A DNA stretch of 64,000 bases from Inquilinus limosus (GCF_002195995.1 NZ_NHON01000006.1:1-64000); one strand, 5' to 3'. Positions 1 to 8,174 are shown, counted from the stretch's first letter. The notes: generated by a model not told the origin, from the letters alone. Numbers and translations are program-made.

Positions 1-660
1 CTTCGGCGCCGGGGCGGCCGTGGGCGGCACCGGCTGCGGCGCGGCCACCGGCTCGGCGGTGGCGAGGCTGGGCGCCTCGGCCGGGCTCGGCGGCGTCACC
101 GCCGTCTCGGCCGGGACTGGAACCGGCACGGGAATCTCGGCGGCGGCCGGGGCCGGTGTGGGCACAACGGGCTCGACCGACGGGGCCGGCACAGGCGCCG
201 CGGCACCGCCGGCTGCGGCGCGCTGCTCCATCTCGGCGGCGAAGCGGGAGAAGAAGTCGTCGGCCATCTTCTTGGCGGTGCCGTCGATCAGCCGGGCGCC
301 CAGCTGCGCCAGCTTGCCGCCGATATTGGCCTTCACAGCATATTGCAGCAGCGTGCCGTCGCCGTCCTCGACCAGCTTCACATCGGCACCGCCCTTGGCG
401 AATCCGGCCGCGCCGCCCTTGCCCTCGCCGGAGATGGTGTAGCTCTCGGGCGGGTTCAGGTTGGACAGGGTGACCTGGCCGCCGAAGCTGGCCTTGACCG
501 GGCCGACCTTGGCGGTGACGGTCGCCGTCATCTCGGTCGGCGATGTCTTCTCCAGCGTGTCGCAGCCGGGAATCGACCGGCGCAGCACCTCGGGGTCGTT
601 CAGCCCCTCCCAGACCACCGACCGCGGCGCCGCGATCCGATGCTCGCCCGTCATTTCCAT
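1..660 (-). CDS. CoxG-like SRPBCC protein (carbon monoxide dehydrogenase subunit G family), partial
   Basis: The frame is open from an ATG at 660 to the left window edge, giving 220 codons without a stop, so the C-terminus is missing. Residues 1 to about 145 look like the CoxG/SRPBCC fold: the protein opens MEMTGEHRIAAP, and then has IPGCDTLEK and the conserved GGKLAQLGARLIDGTAKKMA stretch. After that comes a low-complexity Ala/Pro/Val tail of at least 75 residues. CoxG proteins help recruit or assemble CO-dehydrogenase-type molybdenum hydroxylases at the membrane in Oligotropha, and many paralogs sit beside coxSLM-like genes. No such partner lies next to it here, although a CoxL-like gene occurs at 31612-33942. 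The long Pro/Ala tail often precedes a C-terminal membrane anchor, which would lie outside the window; that part is inference. Confidence 0.85.
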   Translation of the reverse strand, partial: MEMTGEHRIAAPRSVVWEGLNDPEVLRRSIPGCDTLEKTSPTEMTATVTAKVGPVKASFGGQVTLSNLNPPESYTISGEGKGGAAGFAKGGADVKLVEDGDGTLLQYAVKANIGGKLAQLGARLIDGTAKKMADDFFSRFAAEMEQRAAAGGAAAPVPAPSVEPVVPTPAPAAAEIPVPVPVPAETAVTPPSPAEAPSLATAEPVAAPQPVPPTAAPAPK

Positions 661-848
661 GGCACGGTTCCTTCTTCTGCGCCGGCTTGCGCGAGTCACT
701 GGAAGCTAGTGTGCGCCGTGTGACGCGACAACCCTACCTTGGGCCCGACAGCGCGATGGGCGCGGCGGGCCGCCCGGAAAAGGTTTGCCGGCTTCGCCTC
801 GATGGCCATACTCCTGCCGCCTGAAGCGCGAAGGGGAGAAGGGTGTTC

Positions 849-2297
849 ATGCCGGTGTCTCGACATGCCTGTCGCCGTCTGAGAGTCGCGGCGGCGGGAG
901 CGGCCTTCCTCATGTCGACCGCACCGGCCCAGGCCGCCGCCGAAGGCGCCCCTCATCTCGACGGATCGCAGCTCGGCCTGGGCTGGATCATCCCCTTCAT
1001 CGGCATCCTGCTGTCGATCGCGCTGTTCCCGCTGGTCCGGCCGCAGTTCTGGCATCACCATTTCGGCAAGGTCGCGGCCTTCTGGGGCCTGGCCTTCCTG
1101 TTGCCCTTCGCCGCGATCCATGGCGTCGATCTGGCGCTCTACGAGGTGCTGACCGTCGCGCTGACCGAGTACCTGCCCTTCATCATCCTGCTGGCGTCGC
1201 TGTTCGTGGTCGCCGGCGGGGTGCGGCTCAAGGGCACGCTGGTCGGCACGCCGGCGGTCAATCTCGGCATCCTCGCGATCGGCACGGCGATCGCCAGCTG
1301 GATGGGCACCACCGGCGCCTGCATGCTGCTGATCCGGCCGCTGCTGCGCGCCAATGAGAACCGGCGCTACCGCGTGCACACGGTGGTGTTCTTCATCTTC
1401 CTGGTCGGCAATATCGGCGGCGCGCTGACGCCGCTGGGCGACCCGCCGCTGTTCCTCGGCTTCCTGCAGGGCGTGTCGTTCTTCTGGCCGACGCAGCACC
1501 TGCTGCTGCCGATGCTGGTGTGCTCCGTGGTCCTGCTGGCGCTGTATCTCGTCATCGACATCGCGCTGTTCCGGCGCGAGCACGGGCTGCGCGAGGTGCC
1601 GCCCGAACCGCGCGTGCCGTTCGGGCTGGAGGGCGGGGTCAACCTGCTGCTGCTGGCCGGCATCGTCGGCGCGGTGCTGCTGAGCGGCGTGTGGAAGCCG
1701 GGCGTCGAACTGACCGTCTATCACGTGCCGGTGGCGCTGGAGAACCTGGCCCGCGACCTGGCTCTGCTGGCCATCATCGGCCTGTCCTGGGTGCTGACGT
1801 CGCAGGACAGCCGGCGGCTGAACGACTTCAACTGGTTCCCGATCATCGAGGTCGGCAAGCTGTTCGCGGCGATCTTCGTCACCATCGTGCCGGCCATCGC
1901 CATCCTGCGCGCCGGTCGCGACGGGGCGCTGGCGCCGCTGGTCGACCTCGTCGGCGGCACCGGCGCGCCGAACAACCTGGCCTATTTCTGGCTGACCGGG
2001 GCGCTGTCCAGCTTTCTCGACAACGCGCCGACCTACCTCGTCTTCTTCAACATGGCCGGGGCCGACGCGCAGCACCTGATGGGCCCGCTGGCGACCACGC
2101 TCGGCGCCATCTCCGCCGGCGCCGTGTTCATGGGCGCGAACACCTATATCGGCAATGCGCCGAACTTCATGGTACGGTCGATCGCGCAGGAGCGGGGCGT
2201 CGCCATGCCCAGCTTCTTCGGCTACATGGCCTGGTCCTGCGGCATCCTGCTGCCGCTGTTCGTGCTGGTGTCGCTGCTGTTCTACGCGGGGGCGTAG
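849..2297 (+). CDS. NhaD/ArsB-like Na+/H+ antiporter (ion transporter superfamily)
   Basis: A polytopic inner-membrane protein of about 482 residues with many hydrophobic segments. It starts with a signal-like segment of about 30 residues ending APAQAA, followed by membrane helices. GNIGGALTPLGDPPLFLGF in the first half, and FLDNAPTYLVFF with GANTYIGNAPNFM in the second half, are the paired re-entrant motifs of the ion transporter superfamily (NhaD, ArsB, CitM). In well-studied NhaD proteins the task is Na+ or Li+ export coupled to proton entry. ATG 849 was chosen because a purine-rich Shine-Dalgarno stretch (GGGGAGAAGGG) ends 5 bases before it; an in-frame GTG at 843 is the alternative. The substrate ion is inferred only from family resemblance. 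Confidence 0.8.
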   Translation: MPVSRHACRRLRVAAAGAAFLMSTAPAQAAAEGAPHLDGSQLGLGWIIPFIGILLSIALFPLVRPQFWHHHFGKVAAFWGLAFLLPFAAIHGVDLALYEVLTVALTEYLPFIILLASLFVVAGGVRLKGTLVGTPAVNLGILAIGTAIASWMGTTGACMLLIRPLLRANENRRYRVHTVVFFIFLVGNIGGALTPLGDPPLFLGFLQGVSFFWPTQHLLLPMLVCSVVLLALYLVIDIALFRREHGLREVPPEPRVPFGLEGGVNLLLLAGIVGAVLLSGVWKPGVELTVYHVPVALENLARDLALLAIIGLSWVLTSQDSRRLNDFNWFPIIEVGKLFAAIFVTIVPAIAILRAGRDGALAPLVDLVGGTGAPNNLAYFWLTGALSSFLDNAPTYLVFFNMAGADAQHLMGPLATTLGAISAGAVFMGANTYIGNAPNFMVRSIAQERGVAMPSFFGYMAWSCGILLPLFVLVSLLFYAGA

Positions 2298-2301
2298 GGG
2301 G

Positions 2302-2982
2302 ATGGCCGGGCCCGCCGATGACTATGAGGCCCAGTACCGGAGCCTGCGCGAGATGGGGCAGCCAGGATGGGCCGGTGACCAGTATGAGCGTGGGCTAGCC
2401 AGGCTGAAGGAGACGCTTGACCGGCTGGAGCGCGAAGGGGCCTTGCCGGTGCCTCCGGCTCGGATGCTCGAGCTTGGCTGCGGCAACGGCCAGTCATCCT
2501 ATCTGCTGGCCGGCAAGGGCTACGAGGTCCAGGGCATCGATATCTCTGCCACCGCCGTGGCCTGGGCGCGAGAGCGCTTCGCGGTAGCCGGGCTGCACGG
2601 GACGTTCCATGAGGGCACCGTCTGCTGCATGCCCGTCTTCGCTGATGGCATCTTCGATATCGTGTTCGACGGCAGCTGCCTGCACTGCCTGATCGGCGAT
2701 GACCGGGCTGCGTGCCTCGCCGAGATCCGCCGCATCCTCTGGCCCGACGGCGTCTTCGTGGTCAGCAGCATGTGCGGCGAGCCCCGGTCGGCCGATGCCC
2801 GGGCCCGCTTCGACCCACGGGCCCGCTGCCTGATGCGGGACGGCCATCCCTACCGGACCCTCAAGCCCCTCTCGGCGCTCGAAGCCGAGTTGGCCGGCGC
2901 CGGCTTCGCGGTGCAGGATCGCCGCGTCGCGGTCAGCCCGTGGTGGGATCACGCCACGCTGGTCTGCGGCCGGGCCTGCTAA
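2302..2982 (+). CDS. Class I SAM-dependent methyltransferase
   Basis: A 226-residue protein starting 4 bases after the antiporter stop, so probably co-transcribed with it. The Rossmann SAM-binding motif MLELGCGNGQSS is followed by the acidic end of strand 2 in VQGIDIS, then FDIVFDGSCLHCL at the strand-4 position, as in the Methyltransf_11/25 families. These enzymes use SAM to methylate small molecules or proteins; the substrate cannot be told from sequence. The reading frame remains open upstream inside the antiporter gene, but composition becomes unlike a protein there and the ATG at 2302 sits next to a G-rich ribosome-binding stretch. The stop overlaps the stop of the convergent thiQ gene by 4 bases. 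Confidence 0.85.
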   Translation: MAGPADDYEAQYRSLREMGQPGWAGDQYERGLARLKETLDRLEREGALPVPPARMLELGCGNGQSSYLLAGKGYEVQGIDISATAVAWARERFAVAGLHGTFHEGTVCCMPVFADGIFDIVFDGSCLHCLIGDDRAACLAEIRRILWPDGVFVVSSMCGEPRSADARARFDPRARCLMRDGHPYRTLKPLSALEAELAGAGFAVQDRRVAVSPWWDHATLVCGRAC

Positions 2983-3716
2983 TTGGTTGGCCCGACATAG
3001 CCGAGATAGTCGGCGATCTCCGGCAGTGGCGGGCGGGTCAGCAGCTCGGTGGCCGGGCCGGTGGCGGCGACGCGGCCGTCCTCGATGAAGGCGGCCTGGG
3101 CGTCGATGCCGGGCAGGGCGTCGAGCTGGTGGCTGACCATCAGCACGGTCAGGCCGCGCTCCCGCCGCAGCCGGTCGACCAGCCCGACCATCTCGCGCCG
3201 CTGCGCCGGCCCGAGCGCGGCGAAGGGCTCGTCCAGCAGCAGGATCGGGCGGTCGCGCACCAGGCTGCGGGCTAAAGCGACGCGCTGGCGCTCGCCGCCC
3301 GACAGCTCCGCCGGCCGGCGTGTCTCCAGCCCCTCCAGGTCGACATGGGCCAGCGCTTCCTGCACCCGGGCGGCCTCGGCCGGGCTCAGCCGGCCCGGAT
3401 GCAGCCCCAGTGCCACGTTCTTCGCCGCCGTCAGATGCGGGAACAGGTTGTGGTCCTGGAACAGGGTGGTCACCGGCCGCGCCGCCGGCGGCAGGCCCAG
3501 CGCGTCGCGGCCGAGCAGGCGCAGGCGGCCGGACAGCGGCGCCTCGAAGCCGGCGATCAGGTTCAGGAGCGTGCTCTTGCCGGCGCCGCTGGGCCCGAAC
3601 AGCACGACGAACGCCCCGGCCTCGACCGCCAGGTCGAAGCGCATCTCCATCGCCTCGTAGCGATAGGTCAGGGCCTCGATCTCAATCGCGCGGTCTTCAG
3701 TTGGAGGAGGGGCCAC
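2979..3716 (-). CDS. thiQ: Thiamine ABC transporter, ATP-binding protein ThiQ
   Basis: ATPase of the thiamine/TPP importer, 245 residues. Walker A GPSGAGKST is at residues 41-49, the Q-loop lies in TTLFQDHNLF (83-92), the ABC signature LSGGERQ is at 138-144 and Walker B ILLLDEP at 158-164. It is the last gene of the thiB-thiP-thiQ operon and its start overlaps the end of thiP by 20 bases, which suggests translational coupling. The assignment as ThiQ rests mainly on context: a ThiP-like permease, a ThiB-like binding protein and a TPP riboswitch upstream. It should act at the cytoplasmic face of the inner membrane. Regulation is expected to be through the riboswitch at 6529-6622. Confidence 0.93.
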   Translation of the reverse strand: MAPPPTEDRAIEIEALTYRYEAMEMRFDLAVEAGAFVVLFGPSGAGKSTLLNLIAGFEAPLSGRLRLLGRDALGLPPAARPVTTLFQDHNLFPHLTAAKNVALGLHPGRLSPAEAARVQEALAHVDLEGLETRRPAELSGGERQRVALARSLVRDRPILLLDEPFAALGPAQRREMVGLVDRLRRERGLTVLMVSHQLDALPGIDAQAAFIEDGRVAATGPATELLTRPPLPEIADYLGYVGPTN

Positions 3717-5280
3717 CGAAGATCCTCTCGATCAGGCCGAACAGGGCGAGGCCCATCAGCACCAGCAGCAGCACGACGGTCGACGCCTCCTGCAGCCGGT
3801 AGGCGCCGAGCAGCTGCGCCACCAGCACCGGCAGGGTCTGGTTGCCGTCGCCGCCGAACAGCGCCGCGGCGCCGAGGTCGCCGAAGGCCAGGCCCGCCGC
3901 GATCGCCAGGGCGAAGCCGGCCGGGCGGCGCAGCAGCGGCCATTCCACCAGCCGCAGCCGGGCCCAGCCGGACAGGCCGAGACTGTCGGCCAAGCGGCCG
4001 TGGCGATGCTGCGCCAGCTCGGCGGCGCCGACCAGCAGGCGCAGCACGAAGGGCAGGGCCATCAGCGCGTTGACCATGGCGACGATCGGCAGCGCCCAGC
4101 GCCGCAGGTCGGCGGTGCCGAGCAGCATCACGAACAGCCCGGCGCCGAGCGCCAGCGGCGGCACCACCAGCACCACCGTGCCGCTGAGCTCGAACAGCCG
4201 GGCCAGCCTGCGGCGGCGCCTCCCGATCCGCAGCACCGCGATGCTGTGCGCCAGGGCCCAGCCCAGAACCAGAGCCAGCGTGGCGGCGCCCAGCGCCACG
4301 GCCAAGCTGCGCCCGGCGGCCTGCCACAGGGCGGCGCTGGCCAGGATCGGCTTGCCGATGCCGCCCAGCCCCTCGACCAGGATCGCCACCAGCGGCAGCA
4401 ACACGAAGCCGGCGGCCAGGACCAGGACCACGGCATCGATCGTCCGGGCGGCCGGAGTGTGGCCGTCGTCGCGCAGCACCGGCCGGCCGACACCGCCCTC
4501 ATCGGCGACCCGGCCGGTCAGCCGCATCGCCGCCAGCACCAGCACGGCGCACAGCGCCACCTGCAGCAGCGACAGGGCGACGGCGCGGCCGGGGTCGAAG
4601 TCGAAGCGCAGCGCCTGGTAGATCGCGATCTCGATGGTGGCCGAGGCCGGGCCGCCGCCCAGCGTCAGCACCACGGCGAAGCTGGTGAAGCACAGCAGGA
4701 AGACCAGGGCGAGGAGGCCGGGCAGCTGGCGCCGCAGCATCGGCCATTCGACCAGCCGGAACAGGTCGGCGCCGCGCAGCCCCAACATCGACGCCAGGCG
4801 CCAGCTCTCGGCCGGGATGGTGCCCCAGGCCGCCAGCAGCACGCGCACGGCGAAGGGCATGTTGAAGAACACATGCGCCAGCAGGATGCCGGCCAGGCCG
4901 TAGATGTTCGGCCGGATCGGCAGCCCCAGCGCCGCGAACAGGTCGGCCAGCAGGCCGGAGCGGCCGAACACGGTGAGGATGCCGAAGGCGCCGGCCACCG
5001 CCGGCACGATCATCGGCAGGCCGAACAGGCGCAGCAGCAGCGTCCGGCCGGGGAAGCGGCGGCGCGACAGGGCGCGGGCGACCGGAATGGCGATGGCGAC
5101 GCTGATCAGCGCCGACAGCCCGGCCTGCAGCGCGGTGAAGCGCAGCACCGACCAGAGATACGGATCGGCCCAGACGGAGAGCAGGTCGAACTCGGTGGCG
5201 GCGCGGAGGAGGCCGGTCGCCGCGGTGCCGATCAAGGCCAGGATGGCGAGAAGCGCGAGAAGGCCGGGAAGGGAGGTCAT
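3697..5280 (-). CDS. thiP: Thiamine ABC transporter permease ThiP
   Basis: Inner-membrane permease of 527 residues, with two tandem copies of the binding-protein-dependent transport domain and about twelve hydrophobic segments, the usual architecture of ThiP and other iron/thiamine-type permeases. EAA-like loops are visible in each half, for example SMLGLRGADLFRLVEWPML and SLGLSGWARLRLVEWPLL. The ATG at 5280 (MTSLPGLLALLAIL) was chosen because the open frame above it runs through a palindromic intergenic repeat and gives a non-membrane, Arg/Pro-rich sequence. It overlaps thiQ by 20 bases. About 187 bases, mostly the repeat at 5317-5443, separate it from thiB, so the repeat lies inside the operon transcript. 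Confidence 0.93.
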   Translation of the reverse strand: MTSLPGLLALLAILALIGTAATGLLRAATEFDLLSVWADPYLWSVLRFTALQAGLSALISVAIAIPVARALSRRRFPGRTLLLRLFGLPMIVPAVAGAFGILTVFGRSGLLADLFAALGLPIRPNIYGLAGILLAHVFFNMPFAVRVLLAAWGTIPAESWRLASMLGLRGADLFRLVEWPMLRRQLPGLLALVFLLCFTSFAVVLTLGGGPASATIEIAIYQALRFDFDPGRAVALSLLQVALCAVLVLAAMRLTGRVADEGGVGRPVLRDDGHTPAARTIDAVVLVLAAGFVLLPLVAILVEGLGGIGKPILASAALWQAAGRSLAVALGAATLALVLGWALAHSIAVLRIGRRRRRLARLFELSGTVVLVVPPLALGAGLFVMLLGTADLRRWALPIVAMVNALMALPFVLRLLVGAAELAQHRHGRLADSLGLSGWARLRLVEWPLLRRPAGFALAIAAGLAFGDLGAAALFGGDGNQTLPVLVAQLLGAYRLQEASTVVLLLVLMGLALFGLIERIFGGPSSN

Positions 5281-5316
5281 CCGGACGAAATGGCGGCCGT
5301 GTCCGGCGCCGGCTTC

Positions 5317-5443
5317 CCCCTCACCCGAAATCGCGATGCGATTTCGACCTCTCCCCAAGGAGAGGTGAACGGGACGTCGCTCGGTTTCCCTCTCCTCGGG
5401 GAGAGGGAGGGGCCCGGCCCGCTTGGGCCGGGAGGGTGAGGGG
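5317..5443. repeat. Palindromic intergenic repeat between thiB and thiP
   Basis: A 127-bp element with nested inverted repeats. The outer arms are CCCCTCACCC and GGGTGAGGGG. Inside are a short hairpin (CGAAATCGC, GAT, GCGATTTCG), a CCTCTCC.../...GGAGAGG pair and a CGGCCCGCTTGGGCCG stem. The structure resembles repetitive extragenic palindromes common in alphaproteobacteria. Lying between two cotranscribed genes, it could stabilise or attenuate the thiPQ part of the message. It appears once in the window and differs from the other palindromic repeats listed here. Confidence 0.75.
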
Positions 5444-5467
5444 AAGAGCCGGCCCAAGGGCCATGTC

Positions 5468-6469
5468 CTACTTGCTGGTCGCCTGCAGCCATTCGGCGAT
5501 CCAGGCGGCGCGGTTGGCCGCGACCTCCTCCGGCGGATACAGCAGGGCCTTGGCCGGGGCCGGCAGCGCCTTGTAAGCGTCGGGCAGGCCGGCCTTCGGC
5601 GTCACCGCCGGATACATCCATTGGGTGGTCGGCAGCTGGTCCTGGAAGGCGGGGGTCAGCATGAAGGCCAGGAATTTGTCGGCCAGCTCCGGATGCTTCG
5701 AGGAGGCGAGCTTGGCCGCGACCTCGACCTGCAGGTAGTTGCCCTCGCTGAACACCGCGGCGCCGACATTGCTGTCGTTCTCGGCGATCACGTGATAGGG
5801 CGGCGAGGTGATGTAGCTGAAGGTCATCGGCACCTCGCCCTTGCGGAACAGGCCGTAGCTCTCGCTCCAGCCCGGGGTGACCGTGAGAATGCGCGGCTTC
5901 AGCTTGGCCCAGGCCTCCGGCGCCTTGTCGCCGTACACCTGCTTGACCCAGAGCAGCAGGCCGAGGCCCGGCGTGCTGGTGCGCGGATCCTGGATGGTCA
6001 GCTCCAGGTCGCTGCTCTCGACCAGCTCGTGCAGGCTCTTCGGCGGGTTCGGCACCTTGGTCTTGTCGTAGACAAAGGCGAAGTAGCTCCAGTCGAACGG
6101 CACGAAGACCGGGTCGGTCCAGGCGACCGGTAGCGACAGGCCGTCGAGCTTCTGGCCATGCGGCGCGAACAGCCCGGTTGCCGTGGCCTCGGCGGTCAGG
6201 TTGGTGTCGAGGCCGAGCACGATGTCCGCTTCGCTCGACTTGCCCTCCAGCTTCAGCCGCGACAGCAGGGCGACGCCGTCCTCGACCGAGGTGAACTCGA
6301 CCGTGCAGCCGCATTCGGCCTCGAAGGCCTTCTTGACCTGCGGCCCCGGGCCCCAGTCGGCAGTGAAGGATTCGTAGGTGTAGACCTTCAGCACCGGGGT
6401 CTCGGCCATGGCTGTGCCGGCGAGGGCGGAGGTCAGGGCCGTCAGCAGGACGGCGGCAGTCAGGCGCAT
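5468..6469 (-). CDS. thiB: Periplasmic thiamine-binding protein ThiB (TbpA)
   Basis: Substrate-binding protein of 333 residues with a Sec signal peptide (about residues 1-22, cleavage after ...GTAMA). The mature protein begins ETPVLKVYTYESFTADWGPG, the typical start of ThiB/TbpA-type iron(III)/thiamine binding proteins. SYFAFVYDKTKV, DPRTSTPGLGLLLW and QWMYPAVTP are further family-like blocks. It should capture thiamine, TMP or TPP in the periplasm and deliver it to ThiPQ. The ATG at 6469 was chosen because the signal peptide begins there; the open frame above it is the riboswitch. First gene of the operon. Confidence 0.94.
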   Translation of the reverse strand: MRLTAAVLLTALTSALAGTAMAETPVLKVYTYESFTADWGPGPQVKKAFEAECGCTVEFTSVEDGVALLSRLKLEGKSSEADIVLGLDTNLTAEATATGLFAPHGQKLDGLSLPVAWTDPVFVPFDWSYFAFVYDKTKVPNPPKSLHELVESSDLELTIQDPRTSTPGLGLLLWVKQVYGDKAPEAWAKLKPRILTVTPGWSESYGLFRKGEVPMTFSYITSPPYHVIAENDSNVGAAVFSEGNYLQVEVAAKLASSKHPELADKFLAFMLTPAFQDQLPTTQWMYPAVTPKAGLPDAYKALPAPAKALLYPPEEVAANRAAWIAEWLQATSK

Positions 6470-6528
6470 CGTAGTTCCTCCGCAGGGTCGAGGCGGGGCG
6501 GGAAGGGACGTGCCGATGCCTGAGGCGT

Positions 6529-6622
6529 CGTCTCGCGCTCCCTCCGCCGGCATGACCCGGATCAGGTTCGTCGGGTTGGCGCGGACGCGCCTCTCAGCCC
6601 TCGCGGGCACCCCGGCAAGACG
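6529..6622 (-). promoter_or_regulatory. TPP riboswitch (THI element) upstream of thiBPQ
   Basis: On the minus strand the conserved THI-box blocks appear in order: GGGGTGCC, GGCTGAGAGG, then AACCTGATCCGGGTCATGCC and GGAGGGAG. The closing P1 helix can be formed by CGTCTT (6617-6622) with GAGACG (6529-6534). It ends about 60 bases before the thiB start. In this class TPP binding lowers expression of downstream thiamine uptake or synthesis genes. No strong U-tract terminator is visible after it, so translational control is more likely than transcription termination; that last step is inference. Confidence 0.95.
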
Positions 6623-6723
6623 CGCGCATCATCGGGGCGCGCCCATTCCGTGTCAACGAGGTGACAGATGTCGAAAGTGCCATTCGCGAACTTGTGATTG
6701 AGCGAGTTGAGGCCTATGTCTCT

Positions 6724-6733
6724 GGCATATGCC
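6724..6733. promoter_or_regulatory. Palindrome upstream of vapBC, candidate autoregulatory operator
   Basis: GGCATATGCC is a perfect 10-bp palindrome 12 bases upstream of the antitoxin ATG and just before its Shine-Dalgarno sequence. VapBC operons are usually repressed by the VapBC complex binding short inverted repeats in this position. Binding here is inferred. Confidence 0.4.
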
Positions 6734-6745
6734 GTGGAGGATCGA

Positions 6746-6982
6746 ATGCCAGAGCAAAGGCACGTCAGGCTGTTCCGCAACGGCCGCAACCAAGCCGTTC
6801 GCATCCCAGTGGAGTTCGAATTGCCAGGCGACGAGGCGATCATGCACCGCGACGGCGATCGGCTGGTGATCGAACCTGTGCGCAAGCGCGGGCTGCTGGC
6901 TTTGCTTCGGACGATGAAGCCGCTCGACGAGGAGTTCCCCGAGATCGACGATCCGGTTCCGGCGCCGGAGAGCGTGCTTTGA
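6746..6982 (+). CDS. vapB: VapB-type antitoxin (AbrB/SpoVT-like DNA-binding)
   Basis: A 78-residue protein. The N-terminal half HVRLFRNGRNQAVRIPVEF is the swapped-hairpin AbrB/VapB DNA-binding domain, and the acidic C-terminal tail (DEEFPEIDDPVPAPESVL) is the part that normally neutralises the toxin. The ATG at 6746 has a good Shine-Dalgarno (GGAGG, 5 bases away); an in-frame ATG at 6698 has none. The stop overlaps the start of the PIN-domain toxin by 3 bases, the usual antitoxin-first order. It should act in the cytoplasm both as inhibitor of VapC and as repressor of its own operon. Confidence 0.88.
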   Translation: MPEQRHVRLFRNGRNQAVRIPVEFELPGDEAIMHRDGDRLVIEPVRKRGLLALLRTMKPLDEEFPEIDDPVPAPESVL

Positions 6983-7380
6983 CCCGCTACCTCCTTGACA
7001 CGAACATCATCTCCGACTTGATCCGGAACCCGCGGGGCAAGACCGCCGAGCGGATCGCCGCCATCGGCGAGGACTCGATCTGCACCAGCATCATCGTGGC
7101 TGCCGAACTGCGCTATGGCTGTGCGAAGAACGGCTCGAAACGGCTGCTCAAAGCAGTCGAGGATGTGCTCAGCGAGATCAAGGTCCTGCCACTCGATCGT
7201 CCCGCCGATCTGAACTACGGCCGCATCCGCTCAGAGCTGGAGGTGGTGGGGACACCGATCGGCAGCAACGATCTGCTGATTGCCGCCCATGCTTATGCGA
7301 CCGGCGCCACTGTCGTGACCGCCAATGACGATGAGTTCAAGCGCGTCCGCGGCCTGAGGGTGGAGAACTGGCTCGCTTGA
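6979..7380 (+). CDS. vapC: VapC-type PIN-domain ribonuclease toxin
   Basis: A 133-residue PIN domain. The conserved acidic residues that bind Mg2+ are present: D7 in YLLDTNIISDLI, E43 in AAELRYG, D98 in GSNDLLIAAHA and D117 in TANDDEF. VapC proteins cleave tRNA or rRNA when released from VapB. I take the start as TTG at 6979, overlapping the antitoxin stop (TTGA), because the PIN fold begins immediately after it and the frame above overlaps vapB with no PIN-like sequence. All key residues are intact, so an active toxin is likely. Confidence 0.9.
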   Translation: MTRYLLDTNIISDLIRNPRGKTAERIAAIGEDSICTSIIVAAELRYGCAKNGSKRLLKAVEDVLSEIKVLPLDRPADLNYGRIRSELEVVGTPIGSNDLLIAAHAYATGATVVTANDDEFKRVRGLRVENWLA

Positions 7381-7462
7381 GCGGCCCTTGCGACAAGGCT
7401 CCTGATGACACCGGCCTCGCGGCACGGTAAAATTACAAAATTAACGTTTATTGGAGGTAGAA

Positions 7463-8131
7463 ATGGCCGGACCGCTCGCGATTGGTGAGGACGCGCCCGA
7501 TTTCGAAGTCGAGACCACCGAGGGGCGGATCCGCTTCCATGACTGGCTGGGCTCGTCCTGGGGCGTGCTGTTCTCGCACCCCAAGGACTTCACCCCGGTC
7601 TGCACCACCGAGCTCGGCGCCGTCGCCAAGCTGAAGCCGGAATTCGACCGCCGCGACGTCAAGGTCATCGGCCTCAGCGCCGACCCGGTCGACCGGCACG
7701 CCGCCTGGGCCGAAGACATCAAGGAGACCCAGGGCCACGCCCCGAACTTCCCGGTGATCGCCGATTCCGAGCTGGTCGTCTCCAAGCTCTACGGCATGCT
7801 GCCGGCCGATGCCGGCACCACGTCGGAGGGCCGCACCGCGGTCAACAACCAGACAGTGCGCAACGTCTACGTCGTCGGGCCGGACAAGAAGATCAAGCTG
7901 GTGATCTCCTACCCGATGTCCACCGGCCGCAACTTCGACGAGATCCTGCGGGTGATCGATTCGCTGCAGCTGACCGCCAGGCACAAGGTCGCCACCCCGG
8001 CCGATTGGCAGAACGGCGAGGACGTCATCATCGTCACCTCGGTCTCCGACGAGGAGGCGAAGCAGAAGTTCCCGGACGGCTTCAAGACCCTCAAGCCGTA
8101 CCTCCGCACCGTCGCGCAGCCCAGGGATTGA
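7463..8131 (+). CDS. 1-Cys peroxiredoxin (Prx6-type)
   Basis: A 222-residue peroxiredoxin. The peroxidatic cysteine is C47 in HPKDFTPVCTTE, and there is no other cysteine, so it belongs to the 1-Cys class with the C-terminal 1-cysPrx domain (about 155-215). It should reduce H2O2 and organic peroxides in the cytoplasm using an external thiol. The ATG at 7463 is preceded by TTGGAGG; an in-frame TTG at 7451 falls inside that Shine-Dalgarno. The 80 bases upstream are unusually AT-rich for this genome (AAAATTACAAAATTAACG) and probably hold the promoter. A strong hairpin terminator follows the stop. Confidence 0.93.
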   Translation: MAGPLAIGEDAPDFEVETTEGRIRFHDWLGSSWGVLFSHPKDFTPVCTTELGAVAKLKPEFDRRDVKVIGLSADPVDRHAAWAEDIKETQGHAPNFPVIADSELVVSKLYGMLPADAGTTSEGRTAVNNQTVRNVYVVGPDKKIKLVISYPMSTGRNFDEILRVIDSLQLTARHKVATPADWQNGEDVIIVTSVSDEEAKQKFPDGFKTLKPYLRTVAQPRD

Positions 8132-8140
8132 TGTCCGGAT

Positions 8141-8174
8141 CCCCGGGCTCAATCGAGCCCGGGGACGCTCTTTT
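8141..8174. terminator. Bidirectional hairpin terminator between prx and lepB
   Basis: CCCCGGGCTC and GAGCCCGGGG form a perfect 10-bp stem with an AATC loop, followed on the plus strand by ACGCTCTTTT. It begins 9 bases after the peroxiredoxin stop and overlaps the last codons of the convergent signal peptidase gene. Confidence 0.8.

Noticed and set aside
13-442. Gly/Ala/Thr-rich plus-strand open frame at the left edge
   Set aside because: It is antisense to the Pro/Ala-rich tail and SRPBCC domain of the CoxG-like gene and has no ribosome-binding site or domain.
661-848. Search for regulatory structure between the CoxG-like and antiporter genes
   Set aside because: Nothing recognisable apart from the antiporter ribosome-binding site.
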